Shown piece after piece: positions 44,666-52,895 of a stretch of DNA of 64,000 nucleotides; positions within the stretch are counted from its first letter, which is position 1, and every line of letters starts with the position of its first letter. Origin of the DNA: Vibrio penaeicida (GTDB lineage: Bacteria; Pseudomonadota; Gammaproteobacteria; Enterobacterales; Vibrionaceae). Below the pieces are notes generated by a model. It was not told where the DNA came from. It searched no databases and saw only the letters and a program-made list of their open reading frames with translations. The stretch lies in assembly GCF_019977755.1 (NCBI RefSeq), contig NZ_AP025146.1, positions 124,001-188,000 on the forward strand, given 5' to 3'. Position numbers and translations under genes: made by a program.

Positions 44666-45763
44666 ATGTCTGAATCTCAAGCGAAGGTTGATAACAACCA
44701 ATTAGGTGACAGTAAGAGTGCACCCCAAAATAACAAGCAAGTTAAAGATACAACCTCTAACGGTAAACAGAATCGCAAGCCGGCCAACAAGCCCGCCAAT
44801 GATAAACGAAAACCGAAGAACACTAATCGTAAGAACAACAAGTCGAATAACAGCCGTAGCAATAAAAACCGAGGCCGCGGTAATCAAGAGCAATTTCGTA
44901 CAAGTGCTTACCAATTAGCAGTTCTTCCAGAAAAAGCCGAGTATTTTGCTCCTGATGAGTTCAACACTCCGATGAAAGTAGGTGTCGCTCTAAAGGTAAA
45001 CACTAACGACATCAAATCTTGGCTCAATGAACGCTATCATCGATTCGCAAACTTCTACGGTTATGGCGTTGGTGGCTTAGTTAGAGCAGGGGCAGGGGCT
45101 CAAGTACGCCGCTATGATGCTTTTATAGACCGCGTATTATCTCAATCCGAATACATCCTAAATAACACTCTAGCCATTACTCAACCCATTGTTGACGAAT
45201 ACTTAGAGCAGTTCTTCTGCGAGAATATGGGGGGCGAGAAAGAGGTCCGTAAGATCTGTTTCAGCAACCACTACCATCTCCGCTACCTGCGAATTCTAGA
45301 GCAATTGGATGCTTTACTAACCCACATCAACTTCCTCTGTCTGGTTGGGCACATCGACACACCCGCAAAACTCTCCATGTACCACCAGTGGGCTCGTCTA
45401 CCAAGAAAGATCGAGCAAAAACTTGTGATGATCAATAAAGGCATTGAAGAAGAGTTTAAATGCAAACTGACGGGCGTTGGTCGTACGCAAGATCTTGTCT
45501 TACCTGAAAACCGACTAGCAGATTTCGTTGAAAAGTTTTCGGAAAAATATGCCTCTGTCACCAATCGTAATTACGAATTATCCATCGTTACGAGCTCTCA
45601 AAATCAGGTAGACACTAAGAAAATAGATCACCTTAGTTATCAATTTTACAAAGAGTACACCAAGCAAGACAAAGAGGACTCAGGCAAGGAGGAAAAAGCC
45701 TCAGCAAAGACGGGTGGGGATAATGGCGTTTCCTCAATCAATGCACGTCTGAAGGAACTGTAA
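44666..45763 (+). CDS. PFL_4669-like ICE protein (DUF1845 type)
   Basis: A 365-residue protein. The first 75 residues are a basic, disordered Lys/Asn/Arg tract (many KNN, SNKNRGRGN). The globular part, with SNHYHLRYLRILEQLDALLTH (in part), GHIDTPAKLSMYH and KCKLTGVGRTQD, follows the pattern of the integrating-conjugative-element family TIGR03761 (PFL_4669), whose members show a YxxRYxxxxxxD core, a GLLD-type loop and a TGVTR motif. AAGGAG fixes the ATG at 44666. The next gene but one is a DUF4400-like membrane protein, which often occurs in the same ICE cluster. Confidence 0.55.
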   Translation: MSESQAKVDNNQLGDSKSAPQNNKQVKDTTSNGKQNRKPANKPANDKRKPKNTNRKNNKSNNSRSNKNRGRGNQEQFRTSAYQLAVLPEKAEYFAPDEFNTPMKVGVALKVNTNDIKSWLNERYHRFANFYGYGVGGLVRAGAGAQVRRYDAFIDRVLSQSEYILNNTLAITQPIVDEYLEQFFCENMGGEKEVRKICFSNHYHLRYLRILEQLDALLTHINFLCLVGHIDTPAKLSMYHQWARLPRKIEQKLVMINKGIEEEFKCKLTGVGRTQDLVLPENRLADFVEKFSEKYASVTNRNYELSIVTSSQNQVDTKKIDHLSYQFYKEYTKQDKEDSGKEEKASAKTGGDNGVSSINARLKEL

Positions 45764-45942
45764 TGGTACTAGAAGTCCTCTTACGCATAATGACAGCCAT
45801 CTTTACCCTAAGAACGATTTATTTTTCTTTAGGTGTATTTTTTGGCTGCCTACTAACCATTAATTTTAATGGGGTCTACTTCACTGTCGCGTCTTTTCAG
45901 AGGTGGTTTGTAGACCTTGCTAAGTGGGTGTTTGGTTTATGA
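45763..45942 (+). CDS. Small membrane protein, 59 aa
   Basis: A short gene beginning MVLEVLLRIMTAIF and ending KWVFGL. Its ATG overlaps the preceding stop (TAATG), AAGGAACTG is the ribosome site, and its stop overlaps the next ATG (ATGA). It has one or two membrane helices (about 5-35). The double coupling makes it a real gene. Family unknown. Confidence 0.65.
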   Translation: MVLEVLLRIMTAIFTLRTIYFSLGVFFGCLLTINFNGVYFTVASFQRWFVDLAKWVFGL

Positions 45943-46577
45943 GTAATTTAACCTCTAGCTGGTGGGTATACCTGATACTGTGGGCTCTCCAAGTCATTTT
46001 GGTGATTCTATTTGTCAATCCCGAGCAAGTAAGAAAAGTCGTTACTGAAGAGTACCGTAAAACTGAACTATGGCTTGGAAAAGAGAACACAGAACAGCTC
46101 TACGCTAAGGCTACCGGCCAGTACAAGCAGTACATCATCAAAAGTAAGTTTAAGGAAGTGACATACGACATTTTCTTACCTCGAAATGTCGAGATGGAAA
46201 ATAAGGGTATGGAACGACTTCGACAAGCGAGCTTTTGGGACTTAGTTAAGGATCGACTTGATAGCTTGTTCCTCTTGCTCAAAACAATCCTGTTTCGAGC
46301 CAAGATATTCATCAATGCTTTCTTGCTCAGCTGTCCCTATTTATTGCCAGTCATCGTTGACGGGCTAATGCGACGGGAGGTGTTAAAGATCTCTGAAGAG
46401 AACGCCTCACTCAACTTATATACCGTCTGCAAAAAAGTATTCCTTGGTTGCCTCTTCATTCCCTTCTTTATGCTGTTTTGGCCGTGGGCAATCTCTCCAA
46501 TTTACCTACTCGTGTGGACTGTATTTATGGCGTTTACGTTATGGATCGTTGCTTCACACGTTCAACATCGAATTTAA
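45939..46577 (+). CDS. DUF4400-like ICE membrane protein
   Basis: A 212-residue inner-membrane protein with an N-terminal helix (about 8-26), a charged cytoplasmic segment, and three further hydrophobic segments (about 115-130, 163-183 and 188-205). The layout and YLLPVIVDGLMRREV match the DUF4400/TIGR03747 membrane proteins of SXT- and ICE-type elements, normally near traD. The ATG at 45939 overlaps the upstream stop by four bases. Confidence 0.55.
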   Translation: MSNLTSSWWVYLILWALQVILVILFVNPEQVRKVVTEEYRKTELWLGKENTEQLYAKATGQYKQYIIKSKFKEVTYDIFLPRNVEMENKGMERLRQASFWDLVKDRLDSLFLLLKTILFRAKIFINAFLLSCPYLLPVIVDGLMRREVLKISEENASLNLYTVCKKVFLGCLFIPFFMLFWPWAISPIYLLVWTVFMAFTLWIVASHVQHRI

Positions 46578-46588
46578 AGGTGATTTAG

Positions 46589-47299
46589 ATGAAGATATTC
46601 AAATATTTTTATTCACTATTGAGCATCGCAGCGGTAATGGCCTTTGGCTTACCAACGGCATATGCAGACTCAAACCAGTTCCAGTCTGGAATGGACTCTG
46701 ATGGTCGGTTACGTAACAACGTTTATGAAACGATCGAACGTGACATCACAGAAAAGTACATAACCAATGACGCATTAGAGAAAAAGACTGTCCGTATCTT
46801 TTTCGATTTTCGATGTCCGTTTTGTTTCGCTACTCACGAATTTATTGAGTCCTGGTCTACAACACTACCTGATAATTACCGAGTTGAATTTCAACACGTC
46901 ATTTCTGACGATAAAACCTCACTAATTTTGGCAAGTACCTATCGATATGCCAAAGAGCATATGACTCCACCAAACTTTCACAAGTTCCAAAAGAATATGT
47001 ACAAACATATTCATAAAACTCGAACAATGGCTAATGTCGGGCGTCTAATTAGAGAGGCTCTCTCTGCATCAGGAATTGACCTACAGGAATACTTTGAGTA
47101 CTTAGATAACGATGAAGAGATAGTAGAGCAGCTTGAGTTTGATCGACAATTGCAGGCGGATTACCAAATCTCACGCACACCATCAGTAGCGATTGGGGCG
47201 AAATACATCACCCATTTAGATTTTGCAGCTGGCGACCCTGACAAATTCATTACTCTTCTTAACATCGTGGTGAATATGAGCATTCATGAGTTCGAATAA
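46589..47299 (+). CDS. DsbA-like thiol-disulfide oxidoreductase
   Basis: A 236-residue periplasmic protein with a signal peptide (cleavage near AYAD), an active site CPFC in FFDFRCPFCFATHEF (about 72-86) and a cis-proline TP in SRTPSVAIG. It would introduce disulfides into the Cys-rich conjugation proteins (TraH and the Cys-rich lipoproteins). It is in one operon with the PFL_4669-like and DUF4400-like genes. Confidence 0.8.
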   Translation: MKIFKYFYSLLSIAAVMAFGLPTAYADSNQFQSGMDSDGRLRNNVYETIERDITEKYITNDALEKKTVRIFFDFRCPFCFATHEFIESWSTTLPDNYRVEFQHVISDDKTSLILASTYRYAKEHMTPPNFHKFQKNMYKHIHKTRTMANVGRLIREALSASGIDLQEYFEYLDNDEEIVEQLEFDRQLQADYQISRTPSVAIGAKYITHLDFAAGDPDKFITLLNIVVNMSIHEFE

Positions 47300-47310
47300 G
47301 TGAGGCGAGT

Positions 47311-47703
47311 ATGAACAAAGAGAATCCGCTCGAAAATAGGCTAATTAATCGTTCTGAACCAGTTAAGAACGCGGTTTGCTACCTCTCGCGTTCGGATCAG
47401 CCGCTCAGTATGGAAAAAATTACTGGCTTACTTTCTTTAACTCCAAATCAGAAAACAGTAGTAAGAAGAGCGTTCATGGAGCTTTCTTGTAAAGATAGCC
47501 GAGTTCAGTTCATTCCCGCTCGTCAGGCTCATTTTTACTTCACTGAACATGAATGTCCTGTTCGTTCCAAAATCGACGTGGCCGTAAAGTTGTTAAAACA
47601 GGATTTAGAGGAACTTACGTACCCTAGCAACGCCGGCGACTTTGCAGATGAAATAAACAATCTTGAGGTGAGATTGAACAAGATTTTTAATATTCAAAGG
47701 TAG
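47311..47703 (+). CDS. Hypothetical protein with possible winged-helix domain, 130 aa
   Basis: Begins MNKENPLENRLINRSEPVK. Residues 18-75 (VCYLSRSDQPLSMEKITGLL, then NQKTVVRRAFMELS) have the helix-turn-helix spacing of a small winged helix, so a DNA-binding role is plausible but unproven. GAGGCGAGT is the ribosome site, 11 bases after the DsbA-like gene. Confidence 0.5.
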   Translation: MNKENPLENRLINRSEPVKNAVCYLSRSDQPLSMEKITGLLSLTPNQKTVVRRAFMELSCKDSRVQFIPARQAHFYFTEHECPVRSKIDVAVKLLKQDLEELTYPSNAGDFADEINNLEVRLNKIFNIQR

Positions 47704-47732
47704 AAATTTGTGGGCTGTTATTTCCAAAAACC

Positions 47733-47744
47733 TTTTCGCTTTTA
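47733..47744 (+). promoter_or_regulatory. Element-wide motif (TTTTCGCTTTTA)
   Basis: TTTTCGCTTTTA, preceded by CCAAAAACC, 28 bases upstream of the dsbC-like start codon. It lacks a GACA box at -35 spacing. Confidence 0.62.
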
Positions 47745-47772
47745 GTGGTGGTTAAATAAGGAGAACATACCC

Positions 47773-48615
47773 ATGAAAAAAACTACCGCTTTATTGGCTT
47801 TGACAGTGACAGCAGCTCTATCAGGTACCGCTTTTGCAAACGCTGCCGCTGTCGAGCCTGAGTCGAACACATTTACCAGCCCTGTAGTTCCCAAGACGCA
47901 CACTTACGTATCACTTGAACCCGCACCAGAAGTGAAAGAAAAGATCATGAACCTGGTGGGTGAGTTTGTAACGAAAGTGACCTTCTTCGAAGGCCCATAC
48001 GATCTTATTGCTATGCACATGGTAACGAAAGCAGGTCAAACGGTAGCGGGGTTCACAAACCAAGACGCCGAGTACATCATGGCTGGGTCATTGGTAGACA
48101 TCAACGATCGTACACAGCATCACCTTTTAGTGTCAGATTTGGTTAAGCCTGACTTTAGCGATGTGGTCAATGGGCTTGAAGGCTTACCATTTGCTTCGGT
48201 CGGCAATGGTAGTGAGCTTATCCACGTTGTCGTGGACGTCAATTGTCCGTACTGCCACCAGACTTACGAAGACATGAATAAGCTGATTGAGACAAACCCA
48301 GGTAAATACCAAGTTCGTTATTACGCGGTTGGTTTCCTTGGCGATGACTCAACTCAAAAAGCTGAGCGATTAGCGGGTATTGCACCATCACAGCGCAATA
48401 CGGCGTTTAACAACCTAATGACAGACCGATACCACAATCTTGGTGCTTACGAATTTACACCAAACGATGGCAATAAGAAGATTTACGAATTCATGCGTAA
48501 AAACGCCTTTTCCGCTGTCCCTGTGGTGATCTCAGAAGCTCATGGCAATGTTATGGTGGAAACAGGCAAACCATCAGGTGAGTTCTATCGCAAGCTTAAT
48601 TCTGCTGGTCAATAA
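47773..48615 (+). CDS. DsbC/DsbG-like disulfide isomerase
   Basis: A 280-residue periplasmic protein with signal peptide (cleavage near AFA). It has an N-terminal dimerisation-like region (about 45-145) and a thioredoxin domain with active site CPYC in VVDVNCPYCHQTY (about 151-163) and cis-proline VP in AVPVVIS. It would repair wrong disulfides in secreted transfer proteins. AAGGAG precedes the ATG. Confidence 0.78.
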   Translation: MKKTTALLALTVTAALSGTAFANAAAVEPESNTFTSPVVPKTHTYVSLEPAPEVKEKIMNLVGEFVTKVTFFEGPYDLIAMHMVTKAGQTVAGFTNQDAEYIMAGSLVDINDRTQHHLLVSDLVKPDFSDVVNGLEGLPFASVGNGSELIHVVVDVNCPYCHQTYEDMNKLIETNPGKYQVRYYAVGFLGDDSTQKAERLAGIAPSQRNTAFNNLMTDRYHNLGAYEFTPNDGNKKIYEFMRKNAFSAVPVVISEAHGNVMVETGKPSGEFYRKLNSAGQ

Positions 48616-48703
48616 TCAACAATGATCGCCATTTCTAACTCAAGCGACACGAAATCTATCGTGTCGCTTTGCATTCATAACCTGCATTGCGCTATAGTGA
48701 ACG

Positions 48704-48724
48704 TAACCCACCGAAATAGCTATC
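48704..48724 (+). repeat. TAACCCACCGAAATAG block, copy 2
   Basis: Matches TAACCCACCGAATTAG at 14039, and like it precedes a TTAACCCGCC leader by about 86 bases. Confidence 0.45.
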
Positions 48725-48790
48725 TACGATACGCCTTAATTAGTCCATCTATGGGCTGCAATTCATTAGTGATCACTTTTAATCAGATTT

Positions 48791-48832
48791 TTAACCCGCC
48801 AATCAAGGCTTTTATCAATCTGGAGAAAACCC
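48791..48832 (+). promoter_or_regulatory. TTAACCCGCC leader motif, copy 3
   Basis: TTAACCCGCCAAT, then AAGGCTTTTAT, then GGAGAAAACCC before the ATG at 48835. Together with copies 1 and 2 it defines a leader class used by cargo genes. Confidence 0.55.
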
Positions 48833-48834
48833 AA

Positions 48835-49188
48835 ATGGATCACACCATCACCGTAGCCATAATCAAAGGCTTAAGTATCGTCACCGCCGCTGCTGTACCT
48901 TCAATCATTACGTATATTGTCTCTTCAAAGTATTTCAAGAAGCGAGATTACCGAAAGCTTGAAAGTCAGTACTTAATCGCTCTAAAAGACATCGAGTATT
49001 TACTTGAAGTTGAGCGCATCCACTGTCGTCGAAATATGGAAATGCTCGATCAGAGTCATCGACATAACTCAAGGAAGGCAGTTGAGATTGAAACCCAACT
49101 TAGTTGGAGTGGCAAAAATTCACAAAAACGAGTGTACCTAAAACGCGCAAAATTAGAGGAAAAGTTAAATGAAACTAAGCCCTCTTGA
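48835..49188 (+). CDS. Hypothetical membrane-anchored coiled-coil protein, 117 aa
   Basis: A single N-terminal membrane helix (about 8-33) and a basic helical tail. The ATG at 48835, directly after the leader motif, is preferred to in-frame codons back to 48622, which run through the leader itself. It overlaps the next small gene by 20 bases. Confidence 0.6.
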   Translation: MDHTITVAIIKGLSIVTAAAVPSIITYIVSSKYFKKRDYRKLESQYLIALKDIEYLLEVERIHCRRNMEMLDQSHRHNSRKAVEIETQLSWSGKNSQKRVYLKRAKLEEKLNETKPS

Positions 49189-49342
49189 TATTGAATACAT
49201 CTACCTTACAGATAACGAACAGCTCCTCGCCGAAGAACTGGCTTTTAAGCTCGAAGAGCTAGAACCAGCACTTGAAGAGTTTGGAGTTTATCCAAACCCA
49301 TCAGTAGGTGAGCCTGTATACCCAATGTATTTACCCGTTTAG
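49169..49342 (+). CDS. Hypothetical 57-aa protein
   Basis: A short acidic protein beginning MKLSPLDIEYIYLTDNEQ and ending YLPV, with GAGGAAAAG as ribosome site inside the end of the previous gene. Coupling and codon structure support it. Unknown function. Confidence 0.5.
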   Translation: MKLSPLDIEYIYLTDNEQLLAEELAFKLEELEPALEEFGVYPNPSVGEPVYPMYLPV

Positions 49343-49351
49343 GACAATCTA

Positions 49352-49750
49352 ATGAAGAAACTAGAGCTAAAACTTGAAGACCCCAACATGCGCCTTTGGG
49401 TTGCAAGTATGGGTAAACTTCTGCACATCAACATACTGACCGACAATTCCAAAACCGAAAACAAATTGTGTTTAAGTGGCAACTATTTGTTGTATGGCGA
49501 ACACAATGGACTTTTCGCACTTGGCCCTCGTCATCAATCATCACTTCCTCTAATTAGAAACCTGTCTACAGATGAAAATGAGCTGCTTCCGTTTTATATG
49601 GAAGTGTGCGGAAAATTTTTTCAACTGAGCGGGATATTTTCTAAACCTGAAGAAGCCAATAAGCAGATGGTTGCTCGAGATGATGTAGCACTTCTAACAA
49701 GCAGTAAATCAGGTTTGCATTTCATAGCAACACTGGAGGCCGCAAACTAA
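49352..49750 (+). CDS. Hypothetical 132-aa protein
   Basis: Soluble beta-rich protein beginning MKKLELKLEDPNMRLWVAS. Nine bases separate it from the previous gene and 13 from the ferredoxin-like gene, so it is in the same operon. No motif recognised. Confidence 0.55.
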   Translation: MKKLELKLEDPNMRLWVASMGKLLHINILTDNSKTENKLCLSGNYLLYGEHNGLFALGPRHQSSLPLIRNLSTDENELLPFYMEVCGKFFQLSGIFSKPEEANKQMVARDDVALLTSSKSGLHFIATLEAAN

Positions 49751-49763
49751 TAGGAGGCACAGT

Positions 49764-49985
49764 ATGGCCATAATTATCCCCCCAAATACCCTCATAAAAG
49801 ATTACCTGCAAGACCAAAATATCCCGAGCAACATTCAGTGCGGAGAAGGCTTCTGTGGAGCTTGTAAACGCCGATGCAAGGGTAGTGTAACTTACACAAC
49901 AGAACCAATCGCCTGGTTGAACGATAACGAAGTATTAGTTTGTTGCGCGTTAACCCAACAATCAGAGGTTGAGATAATTAGTTAG
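49764..49985 (+). CDS. YfaE-like [2Fe-2S] ferredoxin
   Basis: A 73-residue plant-type ferredoxin domain. The ligand pattern CGEGFCGACKRRC with a fourth Cys in EVLVCC near residue 60 is clear. Size and sequence resemble YfaE, which supplies electrons for assembly and repair of the class Ia ribonucleotide reductase cofactor. No nrd genes are in the window, so this may support the host enzyme or a reductase elsewhere on the element. It sits among small cargo genes. Confidence 0.72.
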   Translation: MAIIIPPNTLIKDYLQDQNIPSNIQCGEGFCGACKRRCKGSVTYTTEPIAWLNDNEVLVCCALTQQSEVEIIS

Positions 49986-50000
49986 CTGAGGAAAAAACCT

Positions 50001-50501
50001 ATGAAGGCTTATCTTATTAACATCCAATACGACTCATCAAACCTATTCTCATGGGTTGCTCTCTACTGCAAACATGATGAACTAGAGTCACTCACAGGTT
50101 TTACCAAAAACCATCTACGAGTCCACACAGCTCAACTCGATGAAAGTTCTACTGTCTACGACAAAGCCGTTTCTAACCCAGGAACGTTGTATATGTCTAC
50201 TGACCAACAAAGCTGGAGTGAAACCTCTTTGCTTTACCTAAAATCATTGAAACTAGTCTACGAGTCTGAACGCTTGGTGGAAAAAGTACGAAGTAAACAA
50301 GTGATTGAAGGTGAGTTTGTTCTTTCTGAGCAGACACCGGTACCAGAATTACCTGCAGAGGTAATTTATGACCTGGCCAAGCATCTTCAAGAAGCCTCTC
50401 GTGAAATAAAACCCCTCCTTAAAGCTGAATATCTAGAAAGGTATGGCAATACAACTTTTCAAAAGATCGAAGAGATAAGTAAAGCGCCTTGGGAACTATA
50501 G
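50001..50501 (+). CDS. Hypothetical 166-aa protein
   Basis: Soluble protein beginning MKAYLINIQYDSSNLFSWV, with TGAGGAAAAAACC before the ATG, the same kind of ribosome site as its cargo neighbours. No domain recognised. Confidence 0.55.
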   Translation: MKAYLINIQYDSSNLFSWVALYCKHDELESLTGFTKNHLRVHTAQLDESSTVYDKAVSNPGTLYMSTDQQSWSETSLLYLKSLKLVYESERLVEKVRSKQVIEGEFVLSEQTPVPELPAEVIYDLAKHLQEASREIKPLLKAEYLERYGNTTFQKIEEISKAPWEL

Positions 50502-50546
50502 ATCAACCGAACTATGGCTCTTTGATAAATCAAAATGGAGAAACCA

Positions 50547-50771
50547 ATGATTATCAACCGAATATTCAAGTTAAAGAAGCTACAAGCAGGAACTGAAAGA
50601 TACGGTGACTGCGAGATATGCGACAAGCATGTTGACCGAACGTTCTTACTATCGGTTAGCAATATTGCCGTCGTTCATGGTGTAGAGCACATTCTTAACG
50701 GCCCATTACTGTTTGGCCATAAGAAGTGTCTCTCTATGGTTACGTGCGATAAAGGAGCATCAATATGCTGA
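50547..50771 (+). CDS. Hypothetical small zinc-binding-like protein, 74 aa
   Basis: Contains CEICDKH and HKKCLSM, a CxxC...HxxC set typical of small zinc-binding domains. ATGGAGAAACC precedes the true ATG at 50547; the ATG at 50535 is part of that ribosome site. It overlaps the next gene by 7 bases. Confidence 0.5.
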   Translation: MIINRIFKLKKLQAGTERYGDCEICDKHVDRTFLLSVSNIAVVHGVEHILNGPLLFGHKKCLSMVTCDKGASIC

Positions 50772-51355
50772 ACTACACGCAATATCTTGAAACGCAGCTT
50801 AGATCAGAGGATATGGGCCTCTTTAACGATAATCCGTATGGGCTATCAAATGAGTCTTTCACACAATGGCTGAATCAACAACGCATGTATAAGAGGTTTC
50901 ATAACTCTTTTACACACGTTGAAGATGCATCTTTACCTGAAAGGAAATGGGGATTCTTTGTAACAACGTTCAAGAGAATCCAAAAGAAGAGTTTTCTCTC
51001 TTCACAATTTCCTAATGGATTTTTTGAAGCGGTAAATGATCAAGGACAGGTTGCATGCTTGCTACCAGAACCTGACAAAAATCGTGAAGAAAAATTTCGG
51101 ATATCACTCTACGACGAACGTGGTCCTCGATATCACGAAGTTTTCCATACAAGAACCGAAGCACTCCATTCAATAGCTGGTAAATACCACTATGAACCAG
51201 GAGCGCTCGATGCACTTGTTGGAACCGAAGATTGGGATAGAGGACTTTGTACTCTTGGGTGGATTTCTGATGGATTAACGCCATTGGAAGGATACCAAAG
51301 AGACAAATCTAACCCCGAAGTAAACCGACTATTTTTTTCAGTCTTTGAACAATAA
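50765..51355 (+). CDS. Hypothetical 196-aa protein
   Basis: Soluble protein beginning MLNYTQYLETQLRSEDMG, coupled to the preceding gene by a 7-base overlap; GATAAAGGAGCATCAAT is its leader. It has several aromatic-rich stretches but no recognised domain. Confidence 0.55.
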   Translation: MLNYTQYLETQLRSEDMGLFNDNPYGLSNESFTQWLNQQRMYKRFHNSFTHVEDASLPERKWGFFVTTFKRIQKKSFLSSQFPNGFFEAVNDQGQVACLLPEPDKNREEKFRISLYDERGPRYHEVFHTRTEALHSIAGKYHYEPGALDALVGTEDWDRGLCTLGWISDGLTPLEGYQRDKSNPEVNRLFFSVFEQ

Positions 51356-51406
51356 ACCCCGAGCATACTGCTCATTAACCAACTCAAACCAATGGAGAAA
51401 ACCGAA

Positions 51407-51643
51407 ATGTTTGATTATCTAATAGTATATTTATACTTTATCCGTAAGATTAAAAAGATTGATTCTTTTCTTCTTGCTAATGACTACTTCCTTAACCATA
51501 TCAAAAACTTAGGTGTTGCAGGTTATACCTCAGCATTCGTTTACATGATAGACAAAGGATTTGATGTCACTTTTATTGTGCTACTGCTGTCAGGCATTAT
51601 TATTTCAATAGTAGCTCACATACTTAATAAGAAAATAAAGTAA
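51407..51643 (+). CDS. Hypothetical membrane protein, 78 aa
   Basis: Hydrophobic segments at about 31-48 and 52-74. ATGGAGAAAACCGAA precedes the real ATG at 51407. Small cargo gene, unknown function. Confidence 0.5.
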   Translation: MFDYLIVYLYFIRKIKKIDSFLLANDYFLNHIKNLGVAGYTSAFVYMIDKGFDVTFIVLLLSGIIISIVAHILNKKIK

Positions 51644-51652
51644 GGTGTCACT

Positions 51653-51784
51653 ATGAATGCCGTCACTGTACTTTGTCTAATCGCAGTCAGTTTTGCACTA
51701 TTGATGCTGCTTATGCCATCAATTAGCAAATGGGCTGGAAATCAGTTAGAAAAGTACGACAAATCACACAATAAAGACCGCTAG
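51653..51784 (+). CDS. Small membrane protein, 43 aa
   Basis: Begins MNAVTVLCLIAVSFALLMLL, one membrane helix with a charged tail. AAGGTGTCACT is a plausible ribosome site, nine bases after the previous stop. Short, so only moderately supported. Confidence 0.4.
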   Translation: MNAVTVLCLIAVSFALLMLLMPSISKWAGNQLEKYDKSHNKDR

Positions 51785-51805
51785 TTCCTAGCAATACCCC
51801 CAGAT

Positions 51806-51855
51806 GCACGAAATCAGCTTCCTGAAAAGGACAGTTGCGCTTTCGTGCGTCTTTT
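51806..51855 (+). terminator. Terminator-like hairpin
   Basis: GCACGAAA (51806-51813) pairs with TTTCGTGC (51841-51848), followed by GTCTTTT. Loop of 27 bases. Confidence 0.45.
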
Positions 51856-51875
51856 AATCATAGAAGGAGAATCCA

Positions 51876-52061
51876 ATGATTAAGTTTAAAACCGAACAAG
51901 ACTTTGAAAATGCTCTAAGTGAACTGACTGAATATGGTGATCACCCATTAGGAGAATTACCGGAATATCAGCCAAGAATAAAAGCACTTAAAAAAGCGCT
52001 TTCCGTCTATGGGTTCGACATCGAAAACTTTCGAAAAGACACACCGACAAGTAAACACTAA
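51876..52061 (+). CDS. Hypothetical 61-aa protein
   Basis: Small charged protein beginning MIKFKTEQDFENALSEL. GAAGGAGAATCC precedes the ATG. Unknown function. Confidence 0.5.
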   Translation: MIKFKTEQDFENALSELTEYGDHPLGELPEYQPRIKALKKALSVYGFDIENFRKDTPTSKH

Positions 52062-52086
52062 ATCCCTTCAATTGGAGAAAACCAAG

Positions 52087-52572
52087 ATGGATATAATCGT
52101 AACCCACTACTTAAAGACAGGCAGTAAATCTACTCACTTAACGAAATTTGTTAAGAAAATGGACCGTAATCAAGCTAAGAATCTCATCGATTCACTAGTC
52201 TCTGAATCCTATTGGTTCAAGAAGAGAGTCGATTTCATGGCTGTTCATAGCAACCACTATCGTGCACGCTTAGAAAAGCTAGTAAAGCGCTTACAGAAAA
52301 TGTTAAAGCGCGACCTCTTTGAGTACGAAATGATAAATGAACTCTACGTAGAAAGGTACTTTGTGCTCTGCTACAAGCAGTTTGTACGTCTATTCGTCAA
52401 CGGTACAGATTATGAGCACGTTCACGGACAAGATACGCTGAACTGTGTTTATGCCGACCCGAAACGAATGAAAATTCTGTACTACACAGAAGGTGATGTA
52501 ACGGTAATGACTGCTGTTAGAAAAGCAGACTATCAACGCCAACTTCAATATACTGCAGAAGATTTTGAATAA
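52087..52572 (+). CDS. Hypothetical 161-aa protein
   Basis: Basic helical N-terminal half (LTKFVKKMDRNQAKNLIDSL and RARLEKLVKRLQKMLKRD) and a more globular end. TTGGAGAAAACCAAG sets the ATG at 52087 rather than the in-frame ATG at 52009, which lies inside the preceding gene. Followed by a strong terminator. Confidence 0.55.
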   Translation: MDIIVTHYLKTGSKSTHLTKFVKKMDRNQAKNLIDSLVSESYWFKKRVDFMAVHSNHYRARLEKLVKRLQKMLKRDLFEYEMINELYVERYFVLCYKQFVRLFVNGTDYEHVHGQDTLNCVYADPKRMKILYYTEGDVTVMTAVRKADYQRQLQYTAEDFE

Positions 52573-52577
52573 ACATT

Positions 52578-52629
52578 AAAGCCAGAAGCCCTTTAGCACT
52601 CGTTGCTTAAAGAGCTACTGGCTTTTTTT
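52578..52629 (+). terminator. Terminator ending the small cargo run
   Basis: AAAGCCAG (52578-52585) pairs with CTGGCTTT (52618-52625), followed by TTTTTTA. Its tail merges with the next promoter motif. Confidence 0.75.
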
Positions 52630-52640
52630 ATTCGCTTTTA
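52629..52640 (+). promoter_or_regulatory. Element-wide motif fused to a terminator tail
   Basis: TATTCGCTTTTA begins within the T tract of the preceding terminator and lies 20 bases before the next ATG. One T of the TTTTCGC core is replaced by A. Confidence 0.5.
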
Positions 52641-52660
52641 ATGGTGTATGGGGAAGGAAT

Positions 52661-52849
52661 ATGAAATACATCAGGAAAAATAGAGCGTTCGAAATACTAC
52701 AAATCATCAATGAAAAAGACTCGATGAGGCTCGCAGAACAGTATCTATTTCTAGGTCAATTACTGGGCATTGCCGAATTCTTGCAAGATGAAGACCTTAA
52801 ATCTGATATAAATGAAGCTCAGATTTTCATAGAGAAGTTTTTGGACTAG
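52661..52849 (+). CDS. Hypothetical 62-aa protein
   Basis: Helical protein beginning MKYIRKNRAFEILQIINEK. GGGGAAGGAAT is a strong ribosome site. It is 46 bases upstream of the CPBP protease gene and probably shares its transcript. Confidence 0.55.
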   Translation: MKYIRKNRAFEILQIINEKDSMRLAEQYLFLGQLLGIAEFLQDEDLKSDINEAQIFIEKFLD

Positions 52850-52895
52850 AAACAAATATCAATTGGAAAATCAGTCGATTAAGGACAAAATAATC

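Noticed and set aside
48622..48834. N-terminal extension of the 117-aa membrane protein
   Set aside because: These codons run through the TAACCCACCG block and the TTAACCCGCC leader, which are conserved non-coding sequences.
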